This document shows, one piece after another, positions 46,687-55,628 of a stretch of 64,000 nucleotides of DNA. The stretch is from Phytophthora colocasiae (taxonomy: Eukaryota; Oomycota; Peronosporomycetes; Peronosporales; Peronosporaceae), in contig JAGKQI010000078.1 in NCBI GenBank assembly GCA_018806915.1, positions 620,001-684,000 on the forward strand, in the 5' to 3' direction. The notes below the pieces were generated by a model that worked only from the letters and a program-made list of their open reading frames with translations, ran no database searches and was not told the DNA's origin. Each line of letters starts with the position of its first letter. Positions within the stretch are counted from its first letter, which is position 1. The position numbers and the translations under genes are program-made.

Positions 46687-49103
46687 TTTCCCGGCGTCGT
46701 TCCTTGCGGTTGACCTCGCTTCTTCATGTATTCGTCATTACGCGCCTTCGCTTCCTTGTCTGGACACTCACGCGCGTAATGCCCCGAGTTATTGCACGCG
46801 TAGCACCTCGGTGCTTCAGGACATTGCATCGCCCAGTGACCTTGCTTTCCACATTTTCGACATCCCGTGTTTTGCGTCGAACTCGCTGTTGCTGGAGGCT
46901 TCGTCGACTGTACTTCCACACGTCGTTCGCCTGCTGCTGCTTGCAGAACCTGCGCTGTCTGAGCCGTTCCACTCGACTGCGTCGGAGTTGTTGTCTCTGG
47001 CTTGTTTACTTTGTGTCGCTTGTGCGGTTTCTTTTGTTCCTTCGGTGGAAGGTTTCTGGCACGTCGCTTACCAGCTGCCTTCGGTTCCCATTGTCGTCCA
47101 GTCCATTCTCTGTCGGGGATCGGCTGATTCACGCCCGTCAACCTGTTGTACACGCCCTGCGGATTGGTGAAGAGTGCCAGCTGTTCCTCCTCCGTCTGTA
47201 CTCTCGGACCCTCGTGCGCATCTCCCGCGGTCCCTGCTGCTGCTCCTTCCGGTATCGCGATACCACCAACACCGGGTATCAACACTGTCGCCCCATTCGG
47301 TCCATTCACTTGCATCAGCTGAGCACCTGGTGCTGGAGGAAAAGGTTGTCCAATGGCCCGCATCCCTCTAGCTACGTTATCCATGGGGTCGCTCAGTTCC
47401 GTCGCCTTGTCCACAGCTTCCTCAAGCGTCTGTGGAGCCGGCGGCTGCTTCACCAGTTGCCTCGTCGTCCGATCCAGATTCCTGTAGAATTGCGCTAGGA
47501 ACACCCGCTCTTCGACCGCGTTCCTGTCCGCCGCATCTCTCAGACCAGCTGCGAAATCCGCGTACGTCTCTCCTGCCATCATCGCTCTCGAGTTCACTCT
47601 CCATTCTGCCTCGGCGAGATCCTGTGGTGGTGCGTATCTCCTCAGCAAGCTTCGCTTCAAATTTGTCCAGGTATGCTGTTCTCTCGTGAGCCTGCGGTCT
47701 GCATTCACCCACCAACGTGCTGCATTCTCGAGTAGTTTGTTTCCCAGGATAAAATACAACGCCCTATCTGACCATTCGCCTCGCCCGGATTCACGTGCTC
47801 CCTGTAACGCGAGATCTACCCGATCGATCCACGTCGTTACTGACACTCTCGCGGATGGTGTAAACGTGGGCAGTTCCAGGTCCCTGATGTTGCGCCGACC
47901 CGTTCGCCTTCGCCGCCCGTCACGTTCCTCGCTTTCACGCCGTTCACGTCGTCTTCGTCTATCTCGCCGTTCACGCCGTTCTCGCCGCTCATGCCGGTCT
48001 CGCCGTTCGCGTCGTTCTCGCCGCGGTCCGCGTTGTCGGTGGTTGCGTCGTTCACGTGCTTCTCGACTCACGTCACTATCGCTGTCCCCGTTGCTGCTGT
48101 CACTGGGGCTGCTGTCACCGGAGATACCGCCAGAGCTGCCACTATCATCACCGCCGTCGCCTCGTCCAGCTGGTCTTCGTCGGCGTCCATCGTCGTCAGA
48201 GTTCCCCGAGCTCTCGTCGTCGTCCGGTGGATTTCCCCCCGCACCGATTTGTCGCCGTTCTTCTCGTCGTTCATGGCGTTCTCGGCTACGTCGCCGTTCG
48301 CGTCGGGCATCTTCATCACGTCGTCGTCGTTCACGTCCAGCCGAGCGCCGCCCGTCTCGTCTCCGGGGTCTGCGTTCGCGCTGACCATCCTCATCTCGGC
48401 GTTGCCGACCAACTCTACGGTCTTCGTCATTAATCACTACTCGCCGTGGAGCCTCTTCGTTCACATCGCCCTGTCCCGGTACCTCTTCTACGGGAACGGT
48501 ATCTTCTCCGTCTCCGTGCGGCTGCAGGACCTGTTCTCGCTGGTCTCGCTCTCGTCGTGGTGGTCTCGCTCGCCCAGCCTTCAGCTCTGCTACGTGTGTT
48601 GCCAATTCTCGCAGCAGTGCCGTAACGTTTTCCAAGCTCGGCTCTTCGTGGCCGACTCTCGCTTGCTGGTCTGACTCACGTCCATCAAGTCCGTCATCGA
48701 GTTCTCCTGCGTCCAACGCTTCGTTTTCGCCCCGAGACACCTGCGACTCTGCTTCACACGCTTGGATATCAGCTACTACTTGCCCTGCCAGTGCCAAGGT
48801 CTCACCGAGTGCCGCCTGCCCCTCGTCTACTACATCACGTCTCGGCTCGGTGGTGGGTTCCGTCGCCTGACTCCGGAGTACCATGCGCGAAGCTTCTGGG
48901 GTCAACTGCTCCCCTTCGTCGTCGTGAATTTCCTCACCGGGCTCGTCATCTTCGTTTTTCCGTTCTCGTTCAGCGCTTGACTTCGACTTCGGCCGTTTCG
49001 CCTTCGTTGCCCGCTTAGCCGTCTCGGATGTTGTCGTCATCGTTACCGTCTTCATACGTTCTACGCCTCGTTGTCTCAACCTACGCCCCTGTATGACCAC
49101 CAT
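46680..49103 (-). CDS. Gag, Gypsy element 1
   Basis: 807 residues. The ATG begins with the last base of the 5' LTR and continues through the primer-binding site (MVVIQG). The N-terminal 400 residues are unusual: acidic, then a long Arg/Glu/Asp-rich stretch (about 190-400). The capsid-like region (LPTFTP..., WIDRVDLAL, ALYFILGNKL, AARWW) follows. The C-terminus carries two CCHC zinc knuckles (CRKCGKQGHWAMQC and CYACNNSGHYAREC) that bind RNA. The frame is intact. Confidence 0.9.
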   Translation of the reverse strand: MVVIQGRRLRQRGVERMKTVTMTTTSETAKRATKAKRPKSKSSAERERKNEDDEPGEEIHDDEGEQLTPEASRMVLRSQATEPTTEPRRDVVDEGQAALGETLALAGQVVADIQACEAESQVSRGENEALDAGELDDGLDGRESDQQARVGHEEPSLENVTALLRELATHVAELKAGRARPPRRERDQREQVLQPHGDGEDTVPVEEVPGQGDVNEEAPRRVVINDEDRRVGRQRRDEDGQRERRPRRRDGRRSAGRERRRRDEDARRERRRSRERHERREERRQIGAGGNPPDDDESSGNSDDDGRRRRPAGRGDGGDDSGSSGGISGDSSPSDSSNGDSDSDVSREARERRNHRQRGPRRERRERRDRHERRERRERRDRRRRRERRESEERDGRRRRTGRRNIRDLELPTFTPSARVSVTTWIDRVDLALQGARESGRGEWSDRALYFILGNKLLENAARWWVNADRRLTREQHTWTNLKRSLLRRYAPPQDLAEAEWRVNSRAMMAGETYADFAAGLRDAADRNAVEERVFLAQFYRNLDRTTRQLVKQPPAPQTLEEAVDKATELSDPMDNVARGMRAIGQPFPPAPGAQLMQVNGPNGATVLIPGVGGIAIPEGAAAGTAGDAHEGPRVQTEEEQLALFTNPQGVYNRLTGVNQPIPDREWTGRQWEPKAAGKRRARNLPPKEQKKPHKRHKVNKPETTTPTQSSGTAQTAQVLQAAAGERRVEVQSTKPPATASSTQNTGCRKCGKQGHWAMQCPEAPRCYACNNSGHYARECPDKEAKARNDEYMKKRGQPQGTTPGNE
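46686..46692 (-). promoter_or_regulatory. Putative -1 ribosomal frameshift heptamer (GGGAAAC)
   Basis: On the minus strand G-GGA-AAC is in the right phase relative to gag (X-XXY-YYZ), two codons before the gag stop. A -1 slip there enters the pol frame, which is open from this point. The equivalent place in element 2 has G-GAA-AAC. Confidence 0.6.
49085..49102 (-). other. Primer-binding site, Gypsy element 1
   Basis: Directly after the 5' LTR the strand reads TGGTGGTCATACAGGGGC, starting with the TGG that pairs with a tRNA CCA end. It is identical over 18 bases to the site in element 2. It does not resemble the initiator-Met primer site common in Gypsy elements; the tRNA is not identified. 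Confidence 0.7.
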
Positions 49104-50037
49104 GTAGCGTAGCCTCTTATCTCGCCCGGCTAGTTGGGCGTGTCGTATAGCCCGCTGCCGTCCTAGAGCGACGAACAGGCGTTTGCTCGCTTACAACTCC
49201 TCCACTGGCCAACAGCACCCACTTGGTACTGCGCCGGATCTCCCGTAAAACGGTACGGTAGATCCTATTTATTAACCTCGCTCAATCTACACACTACCAC
49301 GTCTTTCGTTCGTCTCACGGTCCTTACAGGAGCTCCGGTTCCTCAGTCTTGTGCTCGTCAGCAAGTCCTAGCGCCCACTCCGTGTGCGGTCGAATTCACA
49401 CGACCAGCAAGTCCTCACCCTCGTGGCAAGTATCCTGCTGCTGCCGCCCGACACGTCGTTGCCAGCCCAGTCGTCACCCGCCCCAAGCTTCGTCCCCGTC
49501 ACCTGCCTGCTCGGAAGTTTTGTGCCCCTCGGGAGCCCTCGTTCACGTCCACGTCTGGAGGCCTCTCGCCTCACTCAACACGATCCCCGCGAAGACCAAC
49601 GACCCGCTCAGCCGCTTGCCTCCCGTGACCACCGAACTCTGCCCGTCGCGGCAAAATCTCCAACTCTGCGCCCTCTGTGGCGAATCTCAAACTGAAGCTC
49701 CGGCCTCGCCGTCGCTCAAGATGCTCCTCCTCATCGCCAAGACCGCTCCCTCGTGCAGCAGCTCTCGTCATGAGTCCCTCGCGTCGTACCACTTCTGCTA
49801 CTCAGTCTCCGCCGAGCGCATCTTCTCGTAGGCCTCCACGCCCAATCAACATCCCAGCAGCGCGCTGCGCTCGCCGTTCATTCGCCGTTACTGGTCCCGC
49901 TGGACCTCCACGTTCGTGCTGTGCTGGTGCCATCCTTCAACCACGCGCTCCACGGCCGACACGTCCTTCTCGCCGTCCTTAGGTTCGCTGTCCTTAGGTT
50001 CGCCGTTCGCTGCCGTCTCAAGATTCAACCCGCTACA
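49103..50037 (-). repeat. 5' LTR of Gypsy element 1
   Basis: Appears identical to 39936-40870. Its last base is the A of the gag start codon. The target-duplication copy ATGG follows at 50038-50041. Confidence 0.93.
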
Positions 50038-50041
50038 ATGG

Positions 50042-50470
50042 TCTTGGAGGATCCTGAAACAAGAAATCACTTGATCCTGGCCTCCAGAATGGACCATATC
50101 GTTTTCCCAGCATGGCCATCAACCACACTGTTTCTCCTGCACTCTGAGTATGGCCCTCAAATGTTTGCAATTGAAATTGTTGGCGTCTGATGCTATTCCG
50201 AATTACTGGCACTCCAAGACCGTCAGCATCTTGTGGCCTTATTGCAAGGTCTCTCTTTACCAAGTTAAATTCACCGCTGCCAATCTTGTTGTACAAAACA
50301 TAACGATTGAGTATCTTCTGCCAACGATTTAAAAACCGTACCGGGATCGCTACTGTCGCCGTAAAATACCAGATCACCGAGAAGACGATGGCCTGTGCAA
50401 TTAGTCTACGTCCAAGTAGTGTACGAGCTTTGCCCTTCCATAGCTGGATCCTTGCAGTTATCTAGCGATC
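50042..50470 (-). pseudogene. LINE retrotransposon relic, RT C-terminal part
   Basis: The minus-strand frame contains LWKGKARTLLGRR, LIAQAIVFSVIWYF, LNRWQKILNRYVLYNK and DADGLGVPVIRN. These fit the segment after the reverse transcriptase palm in LINE ORF2 proteins (helix with LNR, then GGLGIP). A stop lies just upstream of the first motif. It continues, after removal of the Gypsy element, into 39935-39333. Confidence 0.65.
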
Positions 50471-51085
50471 TAATTCGTTCCATTACATGTAGATGCTGAA
50501 GCTCTCGTACAAGCATCACTTGATGCTGGATAGTCGCTCTGTTCGTAATATTGGATTGTTATTCAGTCCTTATACACCATTTCCCGATCATTGATTTCGA
50601 TCAAGAGTTAGACGATTTATTAAAGTCGCCTTTTGTTTTTTGTTTGATGGTTCTTTCCGAAGTTGACCTGCTGATGTCATGCGGTAGAGTAGCATCTCGA
50701 ATTGGTACTTCTTCGTTTCTCGTCGTTGAGTTAGTCGCATCACGTGTGCCATGGACTGTTATGCTGGTTTAATCCATTGGACCGCACAGAATTTGTCGAA
50801 AGGATGTCAAGTTTGGCTTCTTTTCATGTACCAAATTGTAAATATACCGATTGTAGGATTTCGATTTGTAGTAGAATCTTGATTGTGTCTTCGTTTTGTG
50901 CTTCCAACATAATTTTTCCGATCCCGTAGTTAGAGATTGCTTCCTAATTGTCGAAACGGATGCTGCTGGCAGTTTTCAGTTCCCACATTTCACCCATATT
51001 TCACCAGTAGTTCATCCATTCTCCAACTTTCAGCGATGGTTTCTTGTGATATTTGACCACCGCGTAACTATCCATTCATTGTCTC
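50471..51085. other. No gene seen
   Basis: Stretch between the LINE relic and the 3' end of the interrupted TPR/CNB gene. The open frames are short and unlike known proteins. Confidence 0.45.
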
Positions 51086-52465
51086 TGATTAGTCGGAGCT
51101 AACAACGTATTTGCGTTTTGAAAGTCCATCGTAAATCTGCTATTCTTCGCCGTAACTGGGTCACGTACGGCCTCGTAGTACATTCTCCACAAGTTCTTCC
51201 TTGAATTTACTCCAGTGAGTATCCCGCACGAACTGTTCCAGTAAATTCGAGGTTTTCCTCCCACCAGGAGGTCTAGGCGTGCGTAAATTCGTCAGGTATT
51301 TCCTATTGCTGTCCATTAACGCAATCTCCTGCAAGTTGCGGTGTAATTGCGAGCGGCTTTCAACCGATAACCTCAGTAGTAGATCCTTAGACGATAAAAA
51401 CAACAGCTCAGCTGTAGCGACCGACACTAACGCTGCTTTTGCACACGCGACGCCACAAATCGCCTTTGTTTCCTGTCGAGATTGACGAGGAGGAACCCAC
51501 GCGGAAGAGATACAGACACATTCACCACGACGAACAGCCATCGCCACTGGTTCCGGCTTGGAAGTCCCTTTGCCAGTGCCAATACAGTTGATCGCGACAC
51601 TTGTTCGTCGGCCATTGCTGACCTTTTTGGATCGAGATTTTATCATCCGTAACAGCTCTCTCTGCTTGGATTTCACGTAGTTTTGAGGAAGAAATCCGTG
51701 GTAAGCTTCATTGACGCGTAAGAAACTCAGTGGATCTCCTGCAGTCTCGAGTTGAATGAAAAAAGCACGAGTACTTTGTGGTTCAGAGAGAGCTCCACTA
51801 AGAGAAAAAGAGATGGACATATCTGGAGGAGATTTTAGTCCACAAGGCGAGAATTGGCAGAGTTCCCCCTCTCGAACGATAAGAAGACCATCGACAGATT
51901 GCCCTTCACTACAGACAGCTTTCGAGCCGATGACTTTGATAAATGAGGCCTCATAAAACATTGTAAGAGAAAAAAAAACGATCCAGAAGCAAGAATTATG
52001 AACGTACTCGGCAGGCAACTTTGCCAATATCGGCTTCGGATATACCATGAAAGGCTGGAGTCATAATTAAGAATCTAGAATTTTCGTGGAAATGAAGAAT
52101 TCAAGGTCAGTTTTAGTGGATAATGATTATAATATCCAAGTCTCACCTCTGCTTCACGTTGAGCATGTTCAACTTGACTCCAATGATACCACGAAAGAGC
52201 TCCGACCATAGAAGATGTCACCGTTACGGCTGAGTACGTTCTACAAGACACACACGTAAGTTTTTAATTACCTTTGAAGGGATCAAATACGATACAGAGT
52301 AAAAAATTCCACCTTTGAGTTCTTGTAAATCTCCCTTGATGGCCGAAAACGTCTCCATGTTCGAGTTCACAAAGCTCCAATTGCGACTGTTTCCAGTTTA
52401 CACTGATCGTATTCAGTCGCGTCTGCCAGGGTGACTCCCAATTCTTTTCCTGTTCACATTTGTCG
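51086..52465 (-). pseudogene. TPR / cyclic-nucleotide-binding protein gene, 3' half
   Basis: This is the downstream half of the gene whose 5' half is at 62054-63559. Short introns can be placed at 52241-52312 (GTGGAA...TTGTAG) and upstream of 52147, plus one after VACR and a final 70-bp one (GTACGTGACC...GTTAG) before PTNQRQ-stop. The exons show cyclic-nucleotide-binding folds: ELEHGDVFG, SAVTVTSSMVGALSW, LMTPAFHGISEADIGKVA, and VCSEGQSVDGLLIVREGEL. Between REAE and the next exon I could not keep the frame, which suggests a frameshift. The promoter and TPR part are 9.6 kb away, so this half should not be expressed normally. Confidence 0.7.
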
Positions 52466-53265
52466 TGTAACAGGAGGACACGGACGCTTGACATTCGCGA
52501 GACGGACAGACGAGGAGGACGCGTGGAGAACCAGTGTGCCCGAGACGCGATGAGCACGAGGAGCGGCAGCACCTGTGGGAGAAGTTCCAGCGGTCCAAGT
52601 ACTGGCGAACGTTCGTGGCGTGAGCCAATGAACGCCGTGGCCTTCTACGAGTACATGTACTCGAGCGAGCGAGTGCACGAGTCGGCGATGGGGCAGTGGA
52701 ACGAGAATGGCTCCAGTCAGCTGCAGGATACTGGATACGATGGACGGTACCGCCGGGACCTTGAAGAACGGGGACCAGCGAAGGAACGGAGAGCTAGAAA
52801 GCTCACTAGCGATTTTGCCTGCTGGAGAGCAAGCAGCACGGAACGAGAGACGGGGTCAACCAGGCTTCGAACACCGGCGACAGAGCGGCACGTACTGAGC
52901 GGGCAACGGGTGAGGCTGGACGACAAGAGAGGAAGGCGGCAGCTACGGATAGTGCTTCGGTGAGTACTTCCAGGGGGGCTGTGTGCGCGACTCCACGTTG
53001 TCTGGACGTCTCGACGGTGTCGGCGGGCTTAAGCGAGCTGCAAAGGAACCAGAGTTAGAAGACTTGGCCGAAGAACGAGGTGTTAGACGATAAAAGTATT
53101 GTCTATTAATAAATAGGGCCTAGCAGCTAAGCTACGGGTCCGGCGCAGCAACACGTGGTTGCTGTAGGCCAGCAAGAGAGTTTCGTGAAGTGAACGGGAC
53201 GCAAGAAAGCCAAGAGCTATACGACTTGCTCAACGTGCCGGGCAAGATAATAGACGCACGCTACA
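52466..53265 (+). repeat. 5' LTR of Gypsy element 2
   Basis: 800 bp, TGTAACAGG...CGCTACA. Contains TTAATAAATAGGG near 53105-53119, shared with element 1. Its last base is the A of the gag ATG. Confidence 0.94.
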
Positions 53266-55628
53266 TGGTGGTCATACAGGGGCAACTTCAGAGAATGACG
53301 AGACAAGCGACAAGTTCGAGGACGGTACTAACGACAAGGACGAAGAAAACTTCGGGGACACGACGCCTGCGTTCACGACGCAGCACGGAGAAGAAGAATG
53401 AAGACAACAACGCGAATGACGACCAGCATGAACTGGACCTTGAGGAGGAGAAGGCGGCGTACGCTCCTTCCATCCCAACGACGAGTAACCAGGCGTCTGC
53501 TGAGGATAACGAAGAAACGGTCGTAGGCAGAGAGCCGCCTAGAGGAGAAAATCCAGCAGTGTTGGACGAGGAAGAAGATCGGCTTGCTCCAGCCGAACCG
53601 GATCGGCGGAACGAGGCCATGGGACTACAAGAACGAGAGAATGCTCCAGCAGCACGAACGCCGAGTGACCTTGGTAACGCGGATGAGATGGGTCTTCAAG
53701 AGTTGGGCGAGGCGCTGATGAAGATGTACAATCGGGTGTGCCTACTCCAGCGTGAACATGTAGTCGGTCAAGAAGCACAGCAACGCGGTGTCGACGAAGG
53801 ACGCGTAGCAGAGAAGCAACGACAAGATGAGGAAGTCGAACAAGACGAGTATGGACGAGACGTGAGACCTCGTTACAAAGATGACGAGCAAGATGACGAA
53901 AACGAACAACATCACTGGGACGATGACGAGGACGTTCCCCGACGAGAGGTACACCGCCGACAAGCTGCTGGGCGACACGACCGAGACCGACGAAGAGAGC
54001 ACCGGAAGCGACGTTCGCGCAGCGCTGTTATACATCGTGGCGAACGACGAGAACGCCAAAGGCGACAACCTGCACCACAACGAGTACGGCGAGGAAGCGA
54101 ACCTTCGGACGGCAGTAGCTCTGAAGATTCTGGACGAGACCGTGGACGACGGCGTGGTGGACCTCCTGACGGCGACGGTAGTAGCAGCGACGACAGTTCG
54201 GCAACGGAAAGTAGTAGCGACTCCAGCGACGATGATGACCGTCGACGATCACGAAGCGTACACCGAGAACACGGACGACGAGGAGAGCGCCGAGAACGCC
54301 GCGATGGTCACGAACAACGCGAAGAACGGGAACAGAGAAGGCGACAGGGGCGACACGAAGAACGAGAACGGGAAGAGCGACGCCGACGATCCACGCAGCG
54401 AAGCATCAAGGACTTGGAACTGCCCATCTTCACACCCGAAGCAGGAATTTCGGTCTCGACGTGGATTGATCGTATTGATCTGGCGCTGGAAGGTGCTCGA
54501 GAGTCTGGACGAGGTGACTGGTCGGATAGGGCTCTGTACTTTATTCTGGGTAACAAGCTGGCCGAGAATGCGGCACGATGGTGGGTGAATCGGGACCGTC
54601 GGACACCAGCACGAGAACGCACGTGGACACATCTGAAGCGAGGACTGTTGCAGCGGTACGCACCTCCGCAGAACTTGGAAGACGCTGAGTGGAGAGTGAA
54701 TACCAGAATGATGATGGCCGGTGAATCGTACGCAGACTATGCCGCCGGATTGCGCGAAGCAGCAGACAGAAACCCAGTGGAAGAGCGGGTGTTTCTCGCG
54801 CAATTCTACAGAAACCTGGATAGGACGACGCGCCAGTTGGTCAAGCAGCCGCCAGTGCCGAGGACGCTGGAGAAGGCGGTGAAGAAGGCTACGAAGTTGA
54901 GCGATCCATTGGAAAATGTGGCACGTGGGATGCACAACATCGGACAGACATTTCCTGCCGCACATGCAACGCACCTGGTACAAGTGAACGGGCCAAGTGG
55001 GACGACGGTGATGATTCCAGGCGTGGGTGGTGTGAACGTTCCAGGGGAAGCAACTGCCGCTACGACAGAGGCAGGAGGCAGAGCGACGGCCGATGCAGCG
55101 GAGCAATTGGCACTGTTCACGAATCCTCAAGGGGTATACAATCGGCTGACGGGGATGATCCAGAAAATACCAGGGCGACGATGGAACGGGAGGTTCTGGG
55201 AGCCTAAGCCGGCAAGCAAGCCACGCGCGAGGAAAAGCGGGACCAGCGACGCGAAACCACCGGCGAAAAGAGCGAAGACGCAAACAGCTGAGCCTAACGA
55301 GGGAGAGGCAGACGACCAGCAGAAGCCGGCGAAGACGAAGGCAGCGGTGAAGCAGGCTGGCACGACAGAAGGTCGCCGTGGGGAGATGCAGACGGCCCAA
55401 CGAGAGAACACCGGCGGAAGTAACAATCGGGCGTGTCGGCGTTGTGGAGGTACCGGGCATTGGGCGATGCAGTGTCCAAATGAACCACGTTGCTTCGCGT
55501 GCAATCGTGTGGGCCATTTCGCGAGAATGTGTACAGACAGCGAAGCCAAGGCTAGGAACGACGCATACATGAAGACGCGAGAGACCAAGGCGGCCACCAA
55601 GCAGGAAAACGAGCAGCGGACGACGTAG
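53265..55628 (+). CDS. Gag, Gypsy element 2
   Basis: 787 residues from the ATG that overlaps the LTR end and primer-binding site (MVVIQGQLQRM). The same frame is open further upstream in the LTR, so an earlier start cannot be excluded. The layout matches element 1: acidic region, long Arg/Asp/Glu-rich stretch, capsid region (LPIFTPEAGISVSTWIDRID, ALYFILGNKL, AARWW), then two zinc knuckles (CRRCGGTGHWAMQC and CFACNRVGHFARMC). Confidence 0.9.
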   Translation: MVVIQGQLQRMTRQATSSRTVLTTRTKKTSGTRRLRSRRSTEKKNEDNNANDDQHELDLEEEKAAYAPSIPTTSNQASAEDNEETVVGREPPRGENPAVLDEEEDRLAPAEPDRRNEAMGLQERENAPAARTPSDLGNADEMGLQELGEALMKMYNRVCLLQREHVVGQEAQQRGVDEGRVAEKQRQDEEVEQDEYGRDVRPRYKDDEQDDENEQHHWDDDEDVPRREVHRRQAAGRHDRDRRREHRKRRSRSAVIHRGERRERQRRQPAPQRVRRGSEPSDGSSSEDSGRDRGRRRGGPPDGDGSSSDDSSATESSSDSSDDDDRRRSRSVHREHGRRGERRERRDGHEQREEREQRRRQGRHEEREREERRRRSTQRSIKDLELPIFTPEAGISVSTWIDRIDLALEGARESGRGDWSDRALYFILGNKLAENAARWWVNRDRRTPARERTWTHLKRGLLQRYAPPQNLEDAEWRVNTRMMMAGESYADYAAGLREAADRNPVEERVFLAQFYRNLDRTTRQLVKQPPVPRTLEKAVKKATKLSDPLENVARGMHNIGQTFPAAHATHLVQVNGPSGTTVMIPGVGGVNVPGEATAATTEAGGRATADAAEQLALFTNPQGVYNRLTGMIQKIPGRRWNGRFWEPKPASKPRARKSGTSDAKPPAKRAKTQTAEPNEGEADDQQKPAKTKAAVKQAGTTEGRRGEMQTAQRENTGGSNNRACRRCGGTGHWAMQCPNEPRCFACNRVGHFARMCTDSEAKARNDAYMKTRETKAATKQENEQRTT
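53266..53283 (+). other. Primer-binding site, Gypsy element 2
   Basis: TGGTGGTCATACAGGGGC directly after the 5' LTR, identical to that of element 1. It is also the coding sequence of the first gag codons. Confidence 0.7.
55604..55610 (+). promoter_or_regulatory. Putative -1 frameshift site (GGAAAAC)
   Basis: G-GAA-AAC is in gag phase, at the place that carries G-GGA-AAC in element 1. The A-site half (AAAAC) is standard; the P-site half is imperfect, so efficiency may be lower. Confidence 0.45.

Larger units (their letters stand above)
39936..50037 (-). mobile_element. Gypsy LTR retrotransposon, element 1 (10.1 kb)
   Basis: The two 935-bp LTRs (39936-40870 and 49103-50037) appear identical, are bounded by TG...CA, and are flanked by the 4-bp duplication ATGG (39932-39935 and 50038-50041). 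The internal minus-strand genes run gag, protease/RT/RNase H, integrase. Pol is broken by one frameshift near 42.8 kb. Identical LTRs mean a very recent insertion. It lies inside a LINE relic and is related to the element at 52466-62053. Confidence 0.95.

Noticed and set aside
46452..48674. Several long plus-strand frames (up to 348 codons) opposite Gypsy gag
   Set aside because: They mirror the Arg/Glu-rich gag codons and contain no domain; gag on the minus strand has capsid and zinc-knuckle motifs.
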